Part shown: positions 54,936 to 64,000 of the stretch, piece by piece | Position numbering within the stretch: position 1 is the stretch's first letter | Layout: every line of letters begins with the position of its first letter | Assembly: GCA_963665495.1 (NCBI GenBank) | Contig: OY762289.1 | Location: forward strand, 1,922,001 to 1,986,000 | Reading direction: 5' to 3' | DNA length: 64,000 nt | Origin: G963665495 sp963665495 | GTDB lineage: Bacteria > Desulfobacterota > Desulfovibrionia > Desulfovibrionales > Desulfovibrionaceae | Program-made: the position numbers and the translations under genes | Notes under the pieces: generated by a model | What the model saw: only the letters and a program-made list of their open reading frames with translations | What the model was told of the DNA's origin: nothing | Database searches by the model: none

Positions 54936-54985
54936 GATAGTTTCCTCCATTTTTGATTTTTTGAACAAGCTTTGCATTGTCTAAG

Positions 54986-55000
54986 GCAAAAGCGATGCCA
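54986..55000 (-). promoter_or_regulatory. sigma54 promoter of zraP
   Basis: Read on the minus strand TGGCATCGCTTTTGC has TGGCA and TTGC at the exact spacing of sigma54 promoters (GG to GC 12 bases). ZraR, encoded next door, is a sigma54 activator. Confidence 0.8.
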
Positions 55001-55105
55001 ACTAGACAGAAATTCTCTAATATACTAAAAATAAAAGAAAAATTTAAAAAGCTGATTATTCTGAATAAAAAATGACTTGCTTAGGACCTTACGAATGCAT
55101 AAAAA

Positions 55106-55143
55106 TTAGACAACGCAGGAAGACACTGTCTAATGATTAGACA
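55106..55143 (+). promoter_or_regulatory. TTAGACA sites in the zraP-zraS region
   Basis: TGTCTAATGATTAGACA (55127-55143) is a perfect palindrome of two TTAGACA half sites with a TGA centre. More half sites lie at 55106-55112 and 55166-55172 (overlapping the zraS start), CTAGACA at 55002-55008, and TGTCTAA at 54978-54984. Likely the ZraR binding sites. Confidence 0.65.
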
Positions 55144-55171
55144 ACCCTTCCATGCGAAACAAGGATTAGAC

Positions 55172-57001
55172 ATGAGTCAGAAACAACGCGGGATTTTGGG
55201 AAACGTCTCCTCCTGGGCGGTGTTCGGTATCAGTTTGATATTGATCACCGTGGTGCTGACGCTGGCCTGGATGAATTACAACCGCGAAAAGCAGTACATG
55301 GGCAGAGTTCTGAGCGAAAAAGGTGCGGCTCTGATTAAATCTTTTGAAGCCGGAGCCCGTACCGGTATGATGGGGATGCTCGGTACGGGGCCCAACATGC
55401 AAACCCTGCTGCGTGAAACCGCCTCGCTGCCGGATATTTTGTATATAGCCATTGTCGCACCCTCTGGAGTTATCCTGGCGCACAATCAACAGGAGAGAAT
55501 CGGACAACAGTTTATGTCCCCCGAGGCTCTTGAAGCTTTGCAGGCATCTTCCACAACCAAGTGGCGCATGGCGCAACAGGAAAACGAACCTGAGGCTTTT
55601 GAAGCGTATAAACTGTTTATCCCCATCCGTGAAAAACGGCAGTCCCTCGATAAACAACGCGGATTCCACAGAGGCCAGATGCGACATAATCAGCGGGCTA
55701 CCGAAGATAACCAGCATATGATGCTCTGTCGCCGAAGCTGGATGCACGGTTTGGAACAGGAGCGTCTGCTGGATCCGGACAAACGCCCTGTGATCTTCAT
55801 CGGCATGGATGCCACCCCGTTCAACGAAGCCATTGCCAAGGATATCCGGCAGACCTTGCTTATTTCAGGAGTCCTGCTGCTGCTCGGATTGGCCGGCGTG
55901 GTTTCGTTGTTCTGGGCACAGAGTTACGCCCGATCTCGCAAACTTCTGCAGGATACGCGCGCGCTGGCCGGTGAGATAGTATCTACCATGCCGGAAGGCA
56001 TCGTCGTTTGTGGTCCTGACGGCCGCATATCCTTTATCAACACCATTGCGGAACGCATGCTGGGATTAAAGGAATCCGGCTCAAAAGGAGAAAAGGCCGC
56101 AAAATTGCTCCCAAGCGGACTATGGGCTATGCACACGCTGATTCAAAAAGATCTGCCCGTGGTAGAGCAAGAGATTGAACTCGAACAGACTGATGAACGC
56201 GCTATTCCCGCCGCGGCAGCTGTGACTGAAATACGTACGGAAGACGGCGGATATGTGGGACTGCTCTTCCTGCTTCGTGACCTGAGTCAGATTCGTCAAC
56301 TCCAGGAGGAAGTCCTGAAAAAGGACAAAATGGCCGCTATCGGCCACCTGGCGGCGGGAGTGGCTCATGAAGTACGCAATCCGCTCAGTTCAATCAAGGG
56401 CTATGCCACGTATTTCGGCTCGCTTTTCCCGAAAGACAGTGAAAACCGCAAGGCAGCTCAGGTCATGACTTCCGAAGTGGATCGTCTCAACCGGGTCATC
56501 AGCGAACTCCTGGAAATGACACGCCCGGCGGATATAAAACTGTCCCCGGTCAACCTGACGCAATTGCTCGACAGCTCGCTCCGGCTGGTAAAACAGGAAG
56601 CGGATGCGGCAAAAGTCACCATCACTACACATATTGATGTAGGTCTCGATGCTGTCTCCGTGGATCCGGACAGGCTGACCCAGGCGCTGATCAACCTGTA
56701 CGTCAACGCCATTCAGGCAATGCCTCAAGGCGGAGTTCTGGACGTCCGGGCCGGGCTTACCTCCCATGAGTTCGTAATCACTGTTATCGATACGGGGTCG
56801 GGACTTCCTCCCGACGCACAAGCCCGCATTTTCGACCCCTACTACACGACGAAAACAACCGGCACCGGGCTCGGACTGGCCATAGTCCAAAAAATTATCG
56901 AAGCTCATGGCGGAACAATCGACATCGAACATACGGGCCCGGAGGGAACGGCATTTGTTCTGCGTATCCCCCTGATCAACAAAGAAGGTGAAACAGTATG
57001 A
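55172..57001 (+). CDS. zraS: Sensor histidine kinase, ZraS type
   Basis: From the ATG at 55172, after AAGGA, this 609-residue kinase has a first membrane helix (about 12-32), a periplasmic sensor part of about 200 residues, a second helix, a PAS domain, the H box HEVRNPLSSIKG with His399 and a C-terminal ATPase domain (GTGLGLAI). It senses envelope zinc or stress in E. coli. The periplasmic part here is longer and has a charged insertion, so the signal may differ. It overlaps zraR by four bases. Confidence 0.9.
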   Translation: MSQKQRGILGNVSSWAVFGISLILITVVLTLAWMNYNREKQYMGRVLSEKGAALIKSFEAGARTGMMGMLGTGPNMQTLLRETASLPDILYIAIVAPSGVILAHNQQERIGQQFMSPEALEALQASSTTKWRMAQQENEPEAFEAYKLFIPIREKRQSLDKQRGFHRGQMRHNQRATEDNQHMMLCRRSWMHGLEQERLLDPDKRPVIFIGMDATPFNEAIAKDIRQTLLISGVLLLLGLAGVVSLFWAQSYARSRKLLQDTRALAGEIVSTMPEGIVVCGPDGRISFINTIAERMLGLKESGSKGEKAAKLLPSGLWAMHTLIQKDLPVVEQEIELEQTDERAIPAAAAVTEIRTEDGGYVGLLFLLRDLSQIRQLQEEVLKKDKMAAIGHLAAGVAHEVRNPLSSIKGYATYFGSLFPKDSENRKAAQVMTSEVDRLNRVISELLEMTRPADIKLSPVNLTQLLDSSLRLVKQEADAAKVTITTHIDVGLDAVSVDPDRLTQALINLYVNAIQAMPQGGVLDVRAGLTSHEFVITVIDTGSGLPPDAQARIFDPYYTTKTTGTGLGLAIVQKIIEAHGGTIDIEHTGPEGTAFVLRIPLINKEGETV

Positions 57002-58365
57002 GCGCAACGTTGCTGGTGGTCGATGATGACAAAGCCCACCTTTCCATGCTTCTGACCATTCTTTCAGGCTGGGGGCACAGTCCCGAGGGCGTGGAAGACG
57101 GCGCCGAAGCCATTGAAAAGGTAAGAAATACGCCTTTCGATGCCGTGCTGATGGATGTGCGCATGGCACGCGTTGGCGGTATCGAGGCTTTGGCAGAAAT
57201 AAAAAAAATCAATCCTGCCATTCCTGTCATCATCATGACTGCCTATTCGTCCGTGGGGACAGCAGTAGAAGCCATGAAGCTCGGGGCGTACGACTATCTC
57301 ACAAAACCTCTGAACTTCGATGAACTACAACTCACGCTGGAACGCTCCCTGGAACACCAGGAACTGCTCAAAGAAAACCGTACTCTCAAGCAGCGCATTT
57401 CAGAAGATGCCAGCCTGCAACACATTATAGGAAAAAGTCAGCCTGTCCGCGAGCTTGTGGAAATGGTCAAGACCGTTGCAGCCACAGAGGCCACCGTACT
57501 CATTTCAGGCGAAAGCGGCACCGGCAAAGAACTTTTCGCCAAAGCCATTCATGCCAACAGTGCCAGAAAGGACGCTATGCTTGTTACCGTCAATTGTGCG
57601 GCATTGACAGATACGCTCCTTGAGTCCGAACTGTTCGGTCACGAAAAAGGAGCTTTCACAGGAGCTGACAAACGACGCGACGGCCGTTTCATGCAGGCGG
57701 ACAAAGGCAGCATTTTTCTGGATGAGGTGGGGGAAATTCCCCTGCCCATGCAGTCGAAACTTCTGCGGGCGATCCAGGAACGCGAAATCCAGCGAGTGGG
57801 CAGCGATAAAGCCTTGCATGTTGATGTACGGATAATCGCGGCAACAAACCGGGATCTGCTTGCAGAAGCGGAAAAAGGAACATTTCGCGAGGATCTGTAC
57901 TACCGCCTCAACGTGGTAAACCTGCGCATTCCTCCACTGCGCGAAAGAACTGATGATATCCCGTTGCTGGCTGATTATTTTCTGCAAAAATATTCCACAA
58001 AGAATCGTAAGAACGTCAAAGGATTTACTCCATCTGCAATGGACATGCTGACACATTACTGCTGGCCGGGTAACGTACGAGAATTGGAAAATGCCATGGA
58101 ACGGGCAGTGATTTTATCCGTTGGCGATTATTTGTCCGAGCGAGATCTTCCTGCGACAATCAATGCAACGGATATCTGCGATACACAACAAAGCGAAACA
58201 GTTGGTGTTGCTGGGAAATCACTACAGGAAATTGAAAAACTGGCAATCGAAGAAACATTGACACAAACTTCCGGGAATAAAAGTGAAGCAGCAAAACTTT
58301 TAAATATTACAAGAACAACATTGGACAACAAAATTAAAAAATACGGCATTACTTTATCAAAATAA
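56998..58365 (+). CDS. zraR: sigma54-dependent response regulator, ZraR type
   Basis: This 455-residue regulator has a receiver domain with Asp53, a sigma54 activator AAA+ domain (Walker A GESGTGKE, GAFTGA loop, FLDEVGE) and a Fis-type helix-turn-helix at the C-terminus. The ATGA overlap with zraS shows coupling. It should activate the zraP promoter and its own operon through the TTAGACA sites. Confidence 0.92.
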   Translation: MSATLLVVDDDKAHLSMLLTILSGWGHSPEGVEDGAEAIEKVRNTPFDAVLMDVRMARVGGIEALAEIKKINPAIPVIIMTAYSSVGTAVEAMKLGAYDYLTKPLNFDELQLTLERSLEHQELLKENRTLKQRISEDASLQHIIGKSQPVRELVEMVKTVAATEATVLISGESGTGKELFAKAIHANSARKDAMLVTVNCAALTDTLLESELFGHEKGAFTGADKRRDGRFMQADKGSIFLDEVGEIPLPMQSKLLRAIQEREIQRVGSDKALHVDVRIIAATNRDLLAEAEKGTFREDLYYRLNVVNLRIPPLRERTDDIPLLADYFLQKYSTKNRKNVKGFTPSAMDMLTHYCWPGNVRELENAMERAVILSVGDYLSERDLPATINATDICDTQQSETVGVAGKSLQEIEKLAIEETLTQTSGNKSEAAKLLNITRTTLDNKIKKYGITLSK

Positions 58366-58498
58366 TCTTCTGTTCGGATATGCTTCCCGACCTAGCTCTC
58401 ACTTGCCTGTGGCTTCTATTTAGTGCATATTTGGTATCCCTGCGCACCTATTGATATTTTCCACTGCATGATGTGTACCTTTTTGACAGGAGACAAGT

Positions 58499-59863
58499 AT
58501 GGCAATCGACCTTTCCATTTTCGAATTGCTCAAGATAGGGCCTGGTCCTTCGAGCTCTCACACCATCGGCCCCATGGCCGCCGGTTACAATTTTCTTGAA
58601 CTGGCAGCAAGCCTCCCCAACGAACGCATTGCAGCTTCCACTTCTATCCAAGTGGAACTCCGCGGCAGCCTGAGCGCCACCGGCAAAGGACATGGAACGG
58701 ACCGGGCCGCAGTGGCGGGACTTATGGGCAATGCGCCCGAGGATTGTCCGTCTGAAGTTCTTGACTCCCTTGCAGAGCAGCCGGACCAAGCCCACCCTGT
58801 GGCCATCAAAGGGCTTTCTCTTTCCATAGCTCCAGCTGATGTTATTTTCGGCAACACAGAACCCGGGGGAGAATACAGCAATGTAATGATTATCAGCCTG
58901 CTTGATGCTGCGGGCAATGAGCTTCTATCACGCGAATACTATTCTGTTGGTGGCGGTTTCATTCAATGGAAAGGCTGGAATCCGCCGGAACGAGGCAAAC
59001 CGGTCTATCCGTATGCTAACGCAGCAGACGTGGATGTTTTACTCGATGCCAAGGGACTGGCGATCTGGGACATGATGCTTGCCAATGAGTCCGCAATCAC
59101 CGGCATGGATCAAAAAAGCGTTCTTGAGGGATTGGACAGGATAATCGAGGCCATGGATGGCGCAGTAAAGGCCGGACTGGATTCCGAAGGCGTACTTCCC
59201 GGCCCGATCGGACTATACCGCAAAGCCTCCACGCTATATGAACGATCCTGTACGCTGAATTCCAAACCGGAATGTTTTTTTTCCAGTCTCGACGCCTATG
59301 CGCTGGCCGCGTCCGAAGAAAATGCCGCAGGCCACCGCATTGTTACAGCTCCCACCTGCGGAGCTTCTGGAGTTATTCCCGGCATCATCCATATGATGCG
59401 CAACGAACTGAATCTGAGTCACAGAGCTATCCGCCGCGGATTGCTGGCTGCAGCACTGGTGGGATTTCTTTGCAAGAGCAACGCATCCATTGCCGGAGCG
59501 GATGTGGGCTGCCAGGGCGAAGTGGGTACAGCTTCAAGTATGGCCGCTGCATTGTTGGCATGCGCGTATAATGGTTCGAACTACATCATCCAGCATGCCG
59601 CTTCCATAGCCCTGGAACATCACCTGGGACTGACCTGCGATCCTGTCGGCGGATATGTTCAGATTCCCTGCATCGAACGTAACGCGATGGGCGCGATAAA
59701 AGCATATAATGCCTATATCATCGCCATGCATGAAGTGCCCGCCTACCATAAGGTGCCTTTGGACGCCACCATCCGGGCCATGGCCGAATGCGGCAGGGAT
59801 ATGAACTCGAAATATCGCGAGACTTCCAAAGGCGGCCTTGCGGTAAGCATGGTGTTATGCTGA
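58499..59863 (+). CDS. sdaA: L-serine dehydratase, single-chain iron-sulfur type
   Basis: This 454-residue enzyme deaminates L-serine to pyruvate and ammonia. The N-terminal domain has GPGPSSSHTIGPM, the family signature, and the C-terminal domain has the cluster-binding Cys motifs in TCGASGVIPG and ADVGCQGEVG. It is the E. coli-like type 2 single-chain form. AGGAGAC precedes the ATG. The permease gene downstream, 66 bases on, indicates a serine-use operon. Confidence 0.93.
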   Translation: MAIDLSIFELLKIGPGPSSSHTIGPMAAGYNFLELAASLPNERIAASTSIQVELRGSLSATGKGHGTDRAAVAGLMGNAPEDCPSEVLDSLAEQPDQAHPVAIKGLSLSIAPADVIFGNTEPGGEYSNVMIISLLDAAGNELLSREYYSVGGGFIQWKGWNPPERGKPVYPYANAADVDVLLDAKGLAIWDMMLANESAITGMDQKSVLEGLDRIIEAMDGAVKAGLDSEGVLPGPIGLYRKASTLYERSCTLNSKPECFFSSLDAYALAASEENAAGHRIVTAPTCGASGVIPGIIHMMRNELNLSHRAIRRGLLAAALVGFLCKSNASIAGADVGCQGEVGTASSMAAALLACAYNGSNYIIQHAASIALEHHLGLTCDPVGGYVQIPCIERNAMGAIKAYNAYIIAMHEVPAYHKVPLDATIRAMAECGRDMNSKYRETSKGGLAVSMVLC

Positions 59864-59929
59864 TTGCGTACCGACTGCAGAAAAATCGAGCAATTTTCAG
59901 TTGCCGCATTTCCTTTTTAAGGGGGTTAC

Positions 59930-61138
59930 ATGAAAAATAAGATTGGTTTCGGCCTGATTCTGTCCATGTCATTCGTGGTTACCGGTAACATGCTGGGAGC
60001 GGGTATACTCGCACTCCCCATAAAAACCGGACTTTCCGGACTCTGGCCTTCAATTTTCGGCATCCTGCTCATGTGGATCTGCATGCTCTCCACAGCCTGT
60101 ATTCTGGCTGGACAAGAAAGTTTGATGCGCTCGGACACCGCAGACCTCCCAACTTTTTTTCAACACGAACTGGGAACCACCGGCAAATGGATTTCCGTGG
60201 TGGCGAACATCATTATTTTGTACGGTCTGCTTGTAGCGTACATTAGCGGCGCTGCCGACGTTTTGGACAGTCTCTTCCCCATAAGCCACTGGTTTCTGGA
60301 ACTGGTCTTTTTCGTCTTCGCCTCTGTTCTTTCTCTATTCGGCATGGCACTCATGCGGCGCGGAAACGCTTTGATCATGATTCTGATGTGGATTACTTTT
60401 GCCATCCTGGTGGTCATCTGCGCAGGACATGTGCAAACATCACGAATGACCTATACGGACTGGACCTTTTTACCCAGTACGCTCCCCATTGTCGTCACTG
60501 CCTTCCATTTCCATAATATGATTCCCAGCATTGCCCGCTCGATGAATTTCGACCAAAATGCCATCAGAACTTCATTCTTTCTGGGAACAGGCATAGGTTT
60601 GATCATGAACATCATCTGGGTCGTCGTTGTCATCGGCGCTTTGCCCCTGGGCGGACCTGGTGGAAACACAATTTTATCAGCATATCATACCAATGTCCCG
60701 GCAACTGTCCCCCTCTCGCACCTGATTAAAACGCCCATGTTCATGACTTGTTCGCTGGTATTCGCTCTTCTGGCGATGACCGCGGCCTATATGGCCAATG
60801 GAACCGCATTGAACAGTTTTATTCGCGATCTATGCTCGACGTATCTCAAGACAGAAAACAAACTCCTCTCCGCTTTGCTGACCTTTTTCCCACCACTGGT
60901 CATTGCTCTGGCCTTTCCCCACATTTTTCTGAATGCCATAGGACTGGTTGGCGGTGTGGGCATCGATCTCATTTTTGGCATTCTTCCCGGCATGTTGCTG
61001 ATTAAATACAAAACCGGTTTTTGGCGATATTTCGGATGGTTCCTGGTAATTGTTTTTGCAATTGTACTCATATATGAACTTGGTGCCGAAACCCACATTC
61101 TCAACACCCATCCACGGGCCGACTATTTTGACAGGTAG
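59930..61138 (+). CDS. Hydroxy/aromatic amino-acid permease, SdaC-like
   Basis: This 402-residue protein has about eleven membrane helices and the N-terminal GNMLGAGILALP motif of the HAAAP family (SdaC, TdcC, TnaB, TyrP). Next to sdaA it is most likely a serine importer. AAGGGGG lies just upstream. A strong terminator follows. Confidence 0.85.
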   Translation: MKNKIGFGLILSMSFVVTGNMLGAGILALPIKTGLSGLWPSIFGILLMWICMLSTACILAGQESLMRSDTADLPTFFQHELGTTGKWISVVANIIILYGLLVAYISGAADVLDSLFPISHWFLELVFFVFASVLSLFGMALMRRGNALIMILMWITFAILVVICAGHVQTSRMTYTDWTFLPSTLPIVVTAFHFHNMIPSIARSMNFDQNAIRTSFFLGTGIGLIMNIIWVVVVIGALPLGGPGGNTILSAYHTNVPATVPLSHLIKTPMFMTCSLVFALLAMTAAYMANGTALNSFIRDLCSTYLKTENKLLSALLTFFPPLVIALAFPHIFLNAIGLVGGVGIDLIFGILPGMLLIKYKTGFWRYFGWFLVIVFAIVLIYELGAETHILNTHPRADYFDR

Positions 61139-61157
61139 GCTAATTCAACAGCAACAA

Positions 61158-61197
61158 CAAAAGCCCCTGCATTACCTAGGTAATGCAGGGGCTTTTT
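61158..61197 (+). terminator. Rho-independent terminator of the serine operon
   Basis: AAAAGCCCCTGCATTAC and GTAATGCAGGGGCTTTT form an almost perfect 17-bp stem with a CTAG loop and end in a T run. Confidence 0.92.
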
Positions 61198-61389
61198 GTT
61201 CAATTACGTTGCCGCTTAAATATTTTTTTCTTACTCAAAAGTATCTAACAAAGTATAGCAAAGAAAATAAATAAATCTAAAAGCTGCCCTATGCCATAGA
61301 AAGAAAATATCACAGGAGTATGTTTTAAAATACTTCAGAAATGCGACACACAGCGCCACTACTTAATCAACCTAAAAAGTAGTGTTATA

Positions 61390-62418
61390 TTATCTGGGAA
61401 TGATCAAAAACTGAATGTGATCTTCTTCACTGAAGAGTTTTTTTACACTGCGGCTGATGCGTGGGCCATTGTAATAATAGTCGAACCAATTATCACCTAA
61501 AACGTCCATTACTTCTTTGACGCCAGGCTGGTCCTCAGACCGGAAAAATACATTCTGATCGTTAAAAGCTCCAGGCCATTTGCCTTTGGCTACTACATCT
61601 GTATAGCCGGCTTCCTGCAGCTTTTGCTGAATCTTTTTATCAGAGCCTTCATTTTTCAAATAATAGACAAGAATCCCTACATGCAGAAGAGGATTATCTT
61701 CTTTGGCCGCGGGCTGCTCAGCAGTTGCAGCAAGGTCGGTTTCCGCCTCAGGGGCTGGAGTGTCAGGAACGACCTCAGTTTTAGCCGCTTCTTCCACCTG
61801 AGTTTCGGACGATTCCGGGGGAGCTGAAGCAGTGCTATCGTTCTGCTCAGGGGAAGATTCCGACGCTAAATTCTGGTCAACCGTTTGATCAGTTACTGTT
61901 TCTGATTCTGCTGATTGAGACAATGTGGGAGATTCAACGGTAGCAACCTCTGCAACCGCCTCTTCGGAAGCCACAGGCGTTTCCGGAATGGTGACCTCCG
62001 GAGTGGAAATATCCGCTTCGATCTTTTGTTCCGGCTCGGGTGCAGGTTGAGGCTGTTCCAGCTTTTCAGAGGGCTCCTGAGCATTCTGAAACGCAACGGT
62101 CTTTGAAAGGTCTGAATTTTGATTCTCTGCTTCAGATTCCTCAATATGCAATTGATTAAAAACAGTTTCTTTTAAATCTTCAGCCGTCTGTTCGATTTCA
62201 CCTGCCAGAGAAGAAACTCTGGATATAATTTCACCATTTCCAACCCATAAATACCCCCCGGCAAAAGCAAGAAGCAGCAATATTAAAAGATACGTATACC
62301 ATCGCCGTTTGGATCGAGGAGGGTTGCCAATGGCGATACCCATGTCTTTTTGGCATTCTCTGCAATACACATTCGGTGAATCGATTTTTTTGCCGCATCT
62401 GACACAGGGTATTTTCAT
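61390..62418 (-). CDS. Zinc-ribbon membrane protein with acidic linker and LytR_C-like domain
   Basis: This 342-residue protein begins with a zinc ribbon (CVRCG and CRECQ) facing the cytoplasm, followed by one membrane helix (about 41-58). A Glu/Pro/Ser/Thr-rich linker of about 170 residues follows. A C-terminal domain (HVGILVYYLKN..., VVAKGKWPG) resembles the LytR_cpsA_psr C-terminal (LytR_C) fold. The linker would span the periplasm. Function is unknown; peptidoglycan or envelope sensing is a guess from the domain order. Confidence 0.6.
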   Translation of the reverse strand: MKIPCVRCGKKIDSPNVYCRECQKDMGIAIGNPPRSKRRWYTYLLILLLLAFAGGYLWVGNGEIISRVSSLAGEIEQTAEDLKETVFNQLHIEESEAENQNSDLSKTVAFQNAQEPSEKLEQPQPAPEPEQKIEADISTPEVTIPETPVASEEAVAEVATVESPTLSQSAESETVTDQTVDQNLASESSPEQNDSTASAPPESSETQVEEAAKTEVVPDTPAPEAETDLAATAEQPAAKEDNPLLHVGILVYYLKNEGSDKKIQQKLQEAGYTDVVAKGKWPGAFNDQNVFFRSEDQPGVKEVMDVLGDNWFDYYYNGPRISRSVKKLFSEEDHIQFLIIPR

Positions 62419-62547
62419 TGCGTATCTCTTGTAATTACTTTCTCAGGTCTTTTATCCGCGCATATGTTTTTTGAGAGTAGCAGGGCTTGAAGTACTTGGC
62501 AATCCTTGTATATTGTAAGTTTTTGATACAAGCGTAGGATATATCGC

Positions 62548-63999
62548 TCATCCGAAAACTGAATGCATTTTCTGCAGCAAAAATAAAAGACGGTGCTGAT
62601 AAGAGTGTTCTGCAAGTATGCGCTTTCTGGCGGCCATGGCGATTTTTTCTCGGGCATTGGAATGTGCCAGATAATATGTTGCCAGATCCGGCACTTCATC
62701 CGGATGATTGTAGCATATGACTTCTTTGCCCGGCACAAACAACTGTTCAATTTGTTCCCGCCAGTCCGTAAGCACGAAAGCACCAGTTGCAGGAACATCG
62801 AAAACACGTTGATTCACAGCTCCTTTCATCTGTTTGCTCGTGCAATTGAAATTCACTTTAACAAGAGGATACAACCTGGGCAAGTCTTCGTAATAGCTTA
62901 CTTCTTTATGCCATCGCCAAGGTCGGACGGATCCTTTCAACGAAATATGCCACCCTCGATCCCCCACAATCAACGGATTGTATTCCAATATTCCCTGCAA
63001 ACATTGCAAGCGGTATTGTCGGGTCGCCTCCCAGGTTATCATCGCTTCATAGGCCAACTTGCGTTCCGCGCTTTCAAGCCCTGAGAAATACGGTAAAAGC
63101 TCAGGAAATTCCCGTGAAAGATAGTTGTAGACGGATGCTTCATCCGAATTACCGAATCCTGCAGCAACAGATCTATAGCTGCGTAAAAGCTCACGCGGCG
63201 GGCGTGCTGCTTTAAGACGCTGGCCGACCTTGTAATGCATGGAATTTCCGACGAAGCAGACGTCCGTAGAAAACAAATTGTCTGCCGCCGCATGGAGTCC
63301 TGGGCGAAAACGTTCAGGATCCGTTCCCAGGGGCAAATAAAAAACTTTTTGAAACCCCTGTCCTTTCAAACTATCGATATTGTCGGAGTCCCAGGTGAAG
63401 ATGGCGGTGTAATCGCTGATGACCTTGTTGAAGAGATATAAAATCAGATGCGGATTATCCACGAACCAGGAAGCCAGGGGCAGTTCAAGCCGCTCCAGCA
63501 AATCCACGAGTACACCTTCACGGTCCACTCCCAGATGATTAATCGTAAAGATAAAATCCGGTCGAAATTCCAGTACCGACCGCAGCAGCGTTTCCACGAA
63601 ATCCTGGCTCGCGATCTCTTTGTCTTCCAAATTCACCAGCAGATACGGAACCTGAAGGCTTTTGCAGGCCGCTATGATCTCCCCCATCAGAAAATACTGG
63701 CTTGTAATAAGGAGCATCCTGGGAGGCCAGGATTTGAATTTGGCGTAGCGCGCTTTTGCCCAAAAATCAAAGCGTCCGCTGGCCTGGAGCTGTTCACGCA
63801 AACCGCCGTAAAATTCACGATCAATACGCGCATACACGGGATGGTTTAACGGAGCAAAGGGAAGGCCTTTATGAAGCATCTGCCACTGGGTCAGAGCCTT
63901 GAGCGCGGAAGGAAGATCAGGCTCGGCAATCCAAAACACCCGCTCCTCATCCGCGTATCGTTCAGCAAGCTTGCTGACTTCAAGAATGGGAAACTCTTT
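62548..63999 (-). CDS. CgeB/DUF3880-type glycosyltransferase, 5' end beyond the window
   Basis: The frame is open to the right edge, so the N-terminus is missing. The visible 483 residues have LLITSQYFLMGEII, WFVDNPH, FTWDSDNI and a C-terminal region with FDVPATGAFVLTDW and HSYQHRL. This is the pattern of the CgeB-like GT-B glycosyltransferases with a DUF3880 N-terminal part. It probably acts in the cytoplasm on a surface glycan or flagellin; the acceptor is unknown. Confidence 0.75.
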   Translation of the reverse strand, partial: KEFPILEVSKLAERYADEERVFWIAEPDLPSALKALTQWQMLHKGLPFAPLNHPVYARIDREFYGGLREQLQASGRFDFWAKARYAKFKSWPPRMLLITSQYFLMGEIIAACKSLQVPYLLVNLEDKEIASQDFVETLLRSVLEFRPDFIFTINHLGVDREGVLVDLLERLELPLASWFVDNPHLILYLFNKVISDYTAIFTWDSDNIDSLKGQGFQKVFYLPLGTDPERFRPGLHAAADNLFSTDVCFVGNSMHYKVGQRLKAARPPRELLRSYRSVAAGFGNSDEASVYNYLSREFPELLPYFSGLESAERKLAYEAMITWEATRQYRLQCLQGILEYNPLIVGDRGWHISLKGSVRPWRWHKEVSYYEDLPRLYPLVKVNFNCTSKQMKGAVNQRVFDVPATGAFVLTDWREQIEQLFVPGKEVICYNHPDEVPDLATYYLAHSNAREKIAMAARKRILAEHSYQHRLLFLLQKMHSVFG

Positions 64000-64000
64000 A

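Noticed and set aside
1..64000. tRNA, rRNA, CRISPR array, IS element or prophage
   Set aside because: I scanned for cloverleaf-like segments, regular repeats and transposase motifs and found none I could support.

Overview
The window looks like a chromosomal segment of a Gram-negative deltaproteobacterium, most likely of the Desulfovibrio lineage (Desulfovibrionales). This rests on an outer-membrane gene set (lpxK, LapA-type protein, OmpA-type lipoprotein, PBP1A), the MEP isoprenoid enzyme IspF, fliM, an htrA-hslU-argB gene order, a DHH-CBS-nucleotidyltransferase fusion, a sigma54-type ZraPSR system and moderate GC. Species cannot be fixed from the sequence alone. I found no rRNA, tRNA, CRISPR array, intact transposase or prophage.

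Layout. 0-7 kb: end of ispF, a three-domain acyl-activating/ACP/acyltransferase protein, a deoxyhypusine-synthase-family protein, a DUF3089 hydrolase and a FadD-type ligase. 7.1-10.3 kb: an AT-rich gene graveyard. It holds an RTX-like calcium-binding fragment, two repeated units of a membrane protein followed by a small cargo gene (both cargo genes and one membrane gene are broken), and a truncated type I secretion ATPase N-terminus. I read it as a decayed secreted-protein (possibly toxin/immunity) island. 10.5-16.2 kb: two small unknown genes, htrA, hslU, argB, pyrR. 16.2-25.7 kb: envelope genes, namely small exported proteins, a protein with seven 38-residue repeats, PBP1A facing an LpoA-like lipoprotein, a lipoprotein with three OmpA domains, and fliM. 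25.7-33.7 kb: rlmL, rbsK, xerD, the DHH-CBS-nucleotidyltransferase protein, a SLOG-type protein, a HIT hydrolase, LapA-type and DUF429 proteins. 34-44.2 kb: a reduced ClpX-like ATPase, lysA, a cyclase-family hydrolase, a trehalose-type module (HAD phosphatase plus a beta-phosphoglucomutase/GH65 fusion) and gap. 44.4-53.6 kb: a GNAT protein, a three-gene membrane glycosyltransferase operon, a Bax-inhibitor-1 protein, lpxK, rnr and a lipoprotein. 53.9-58.4 kb: an envelope/metal stress locus, zraP plus two small genes divergent from zraSR, with a sigma54 promoter and repeated TTAGACA sites. 58.5-61.1 kb: serine dehydratase plus an amino-acid permease. 61.4-64 kb: a zinc-ribbon membrane protein and a glycosyltransferase-like gene running off the right edge.

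How the genes fit together: the GH65/beta-PGM fusion and the HAD phosphatase would turn a glucose disaccharide into glucose 6-phosphate, with gap downstream in glycolysis. sdaA and its permease would feed serine to pyruvate. ZraP and its two small neighbours are the likely output of ZraSR.
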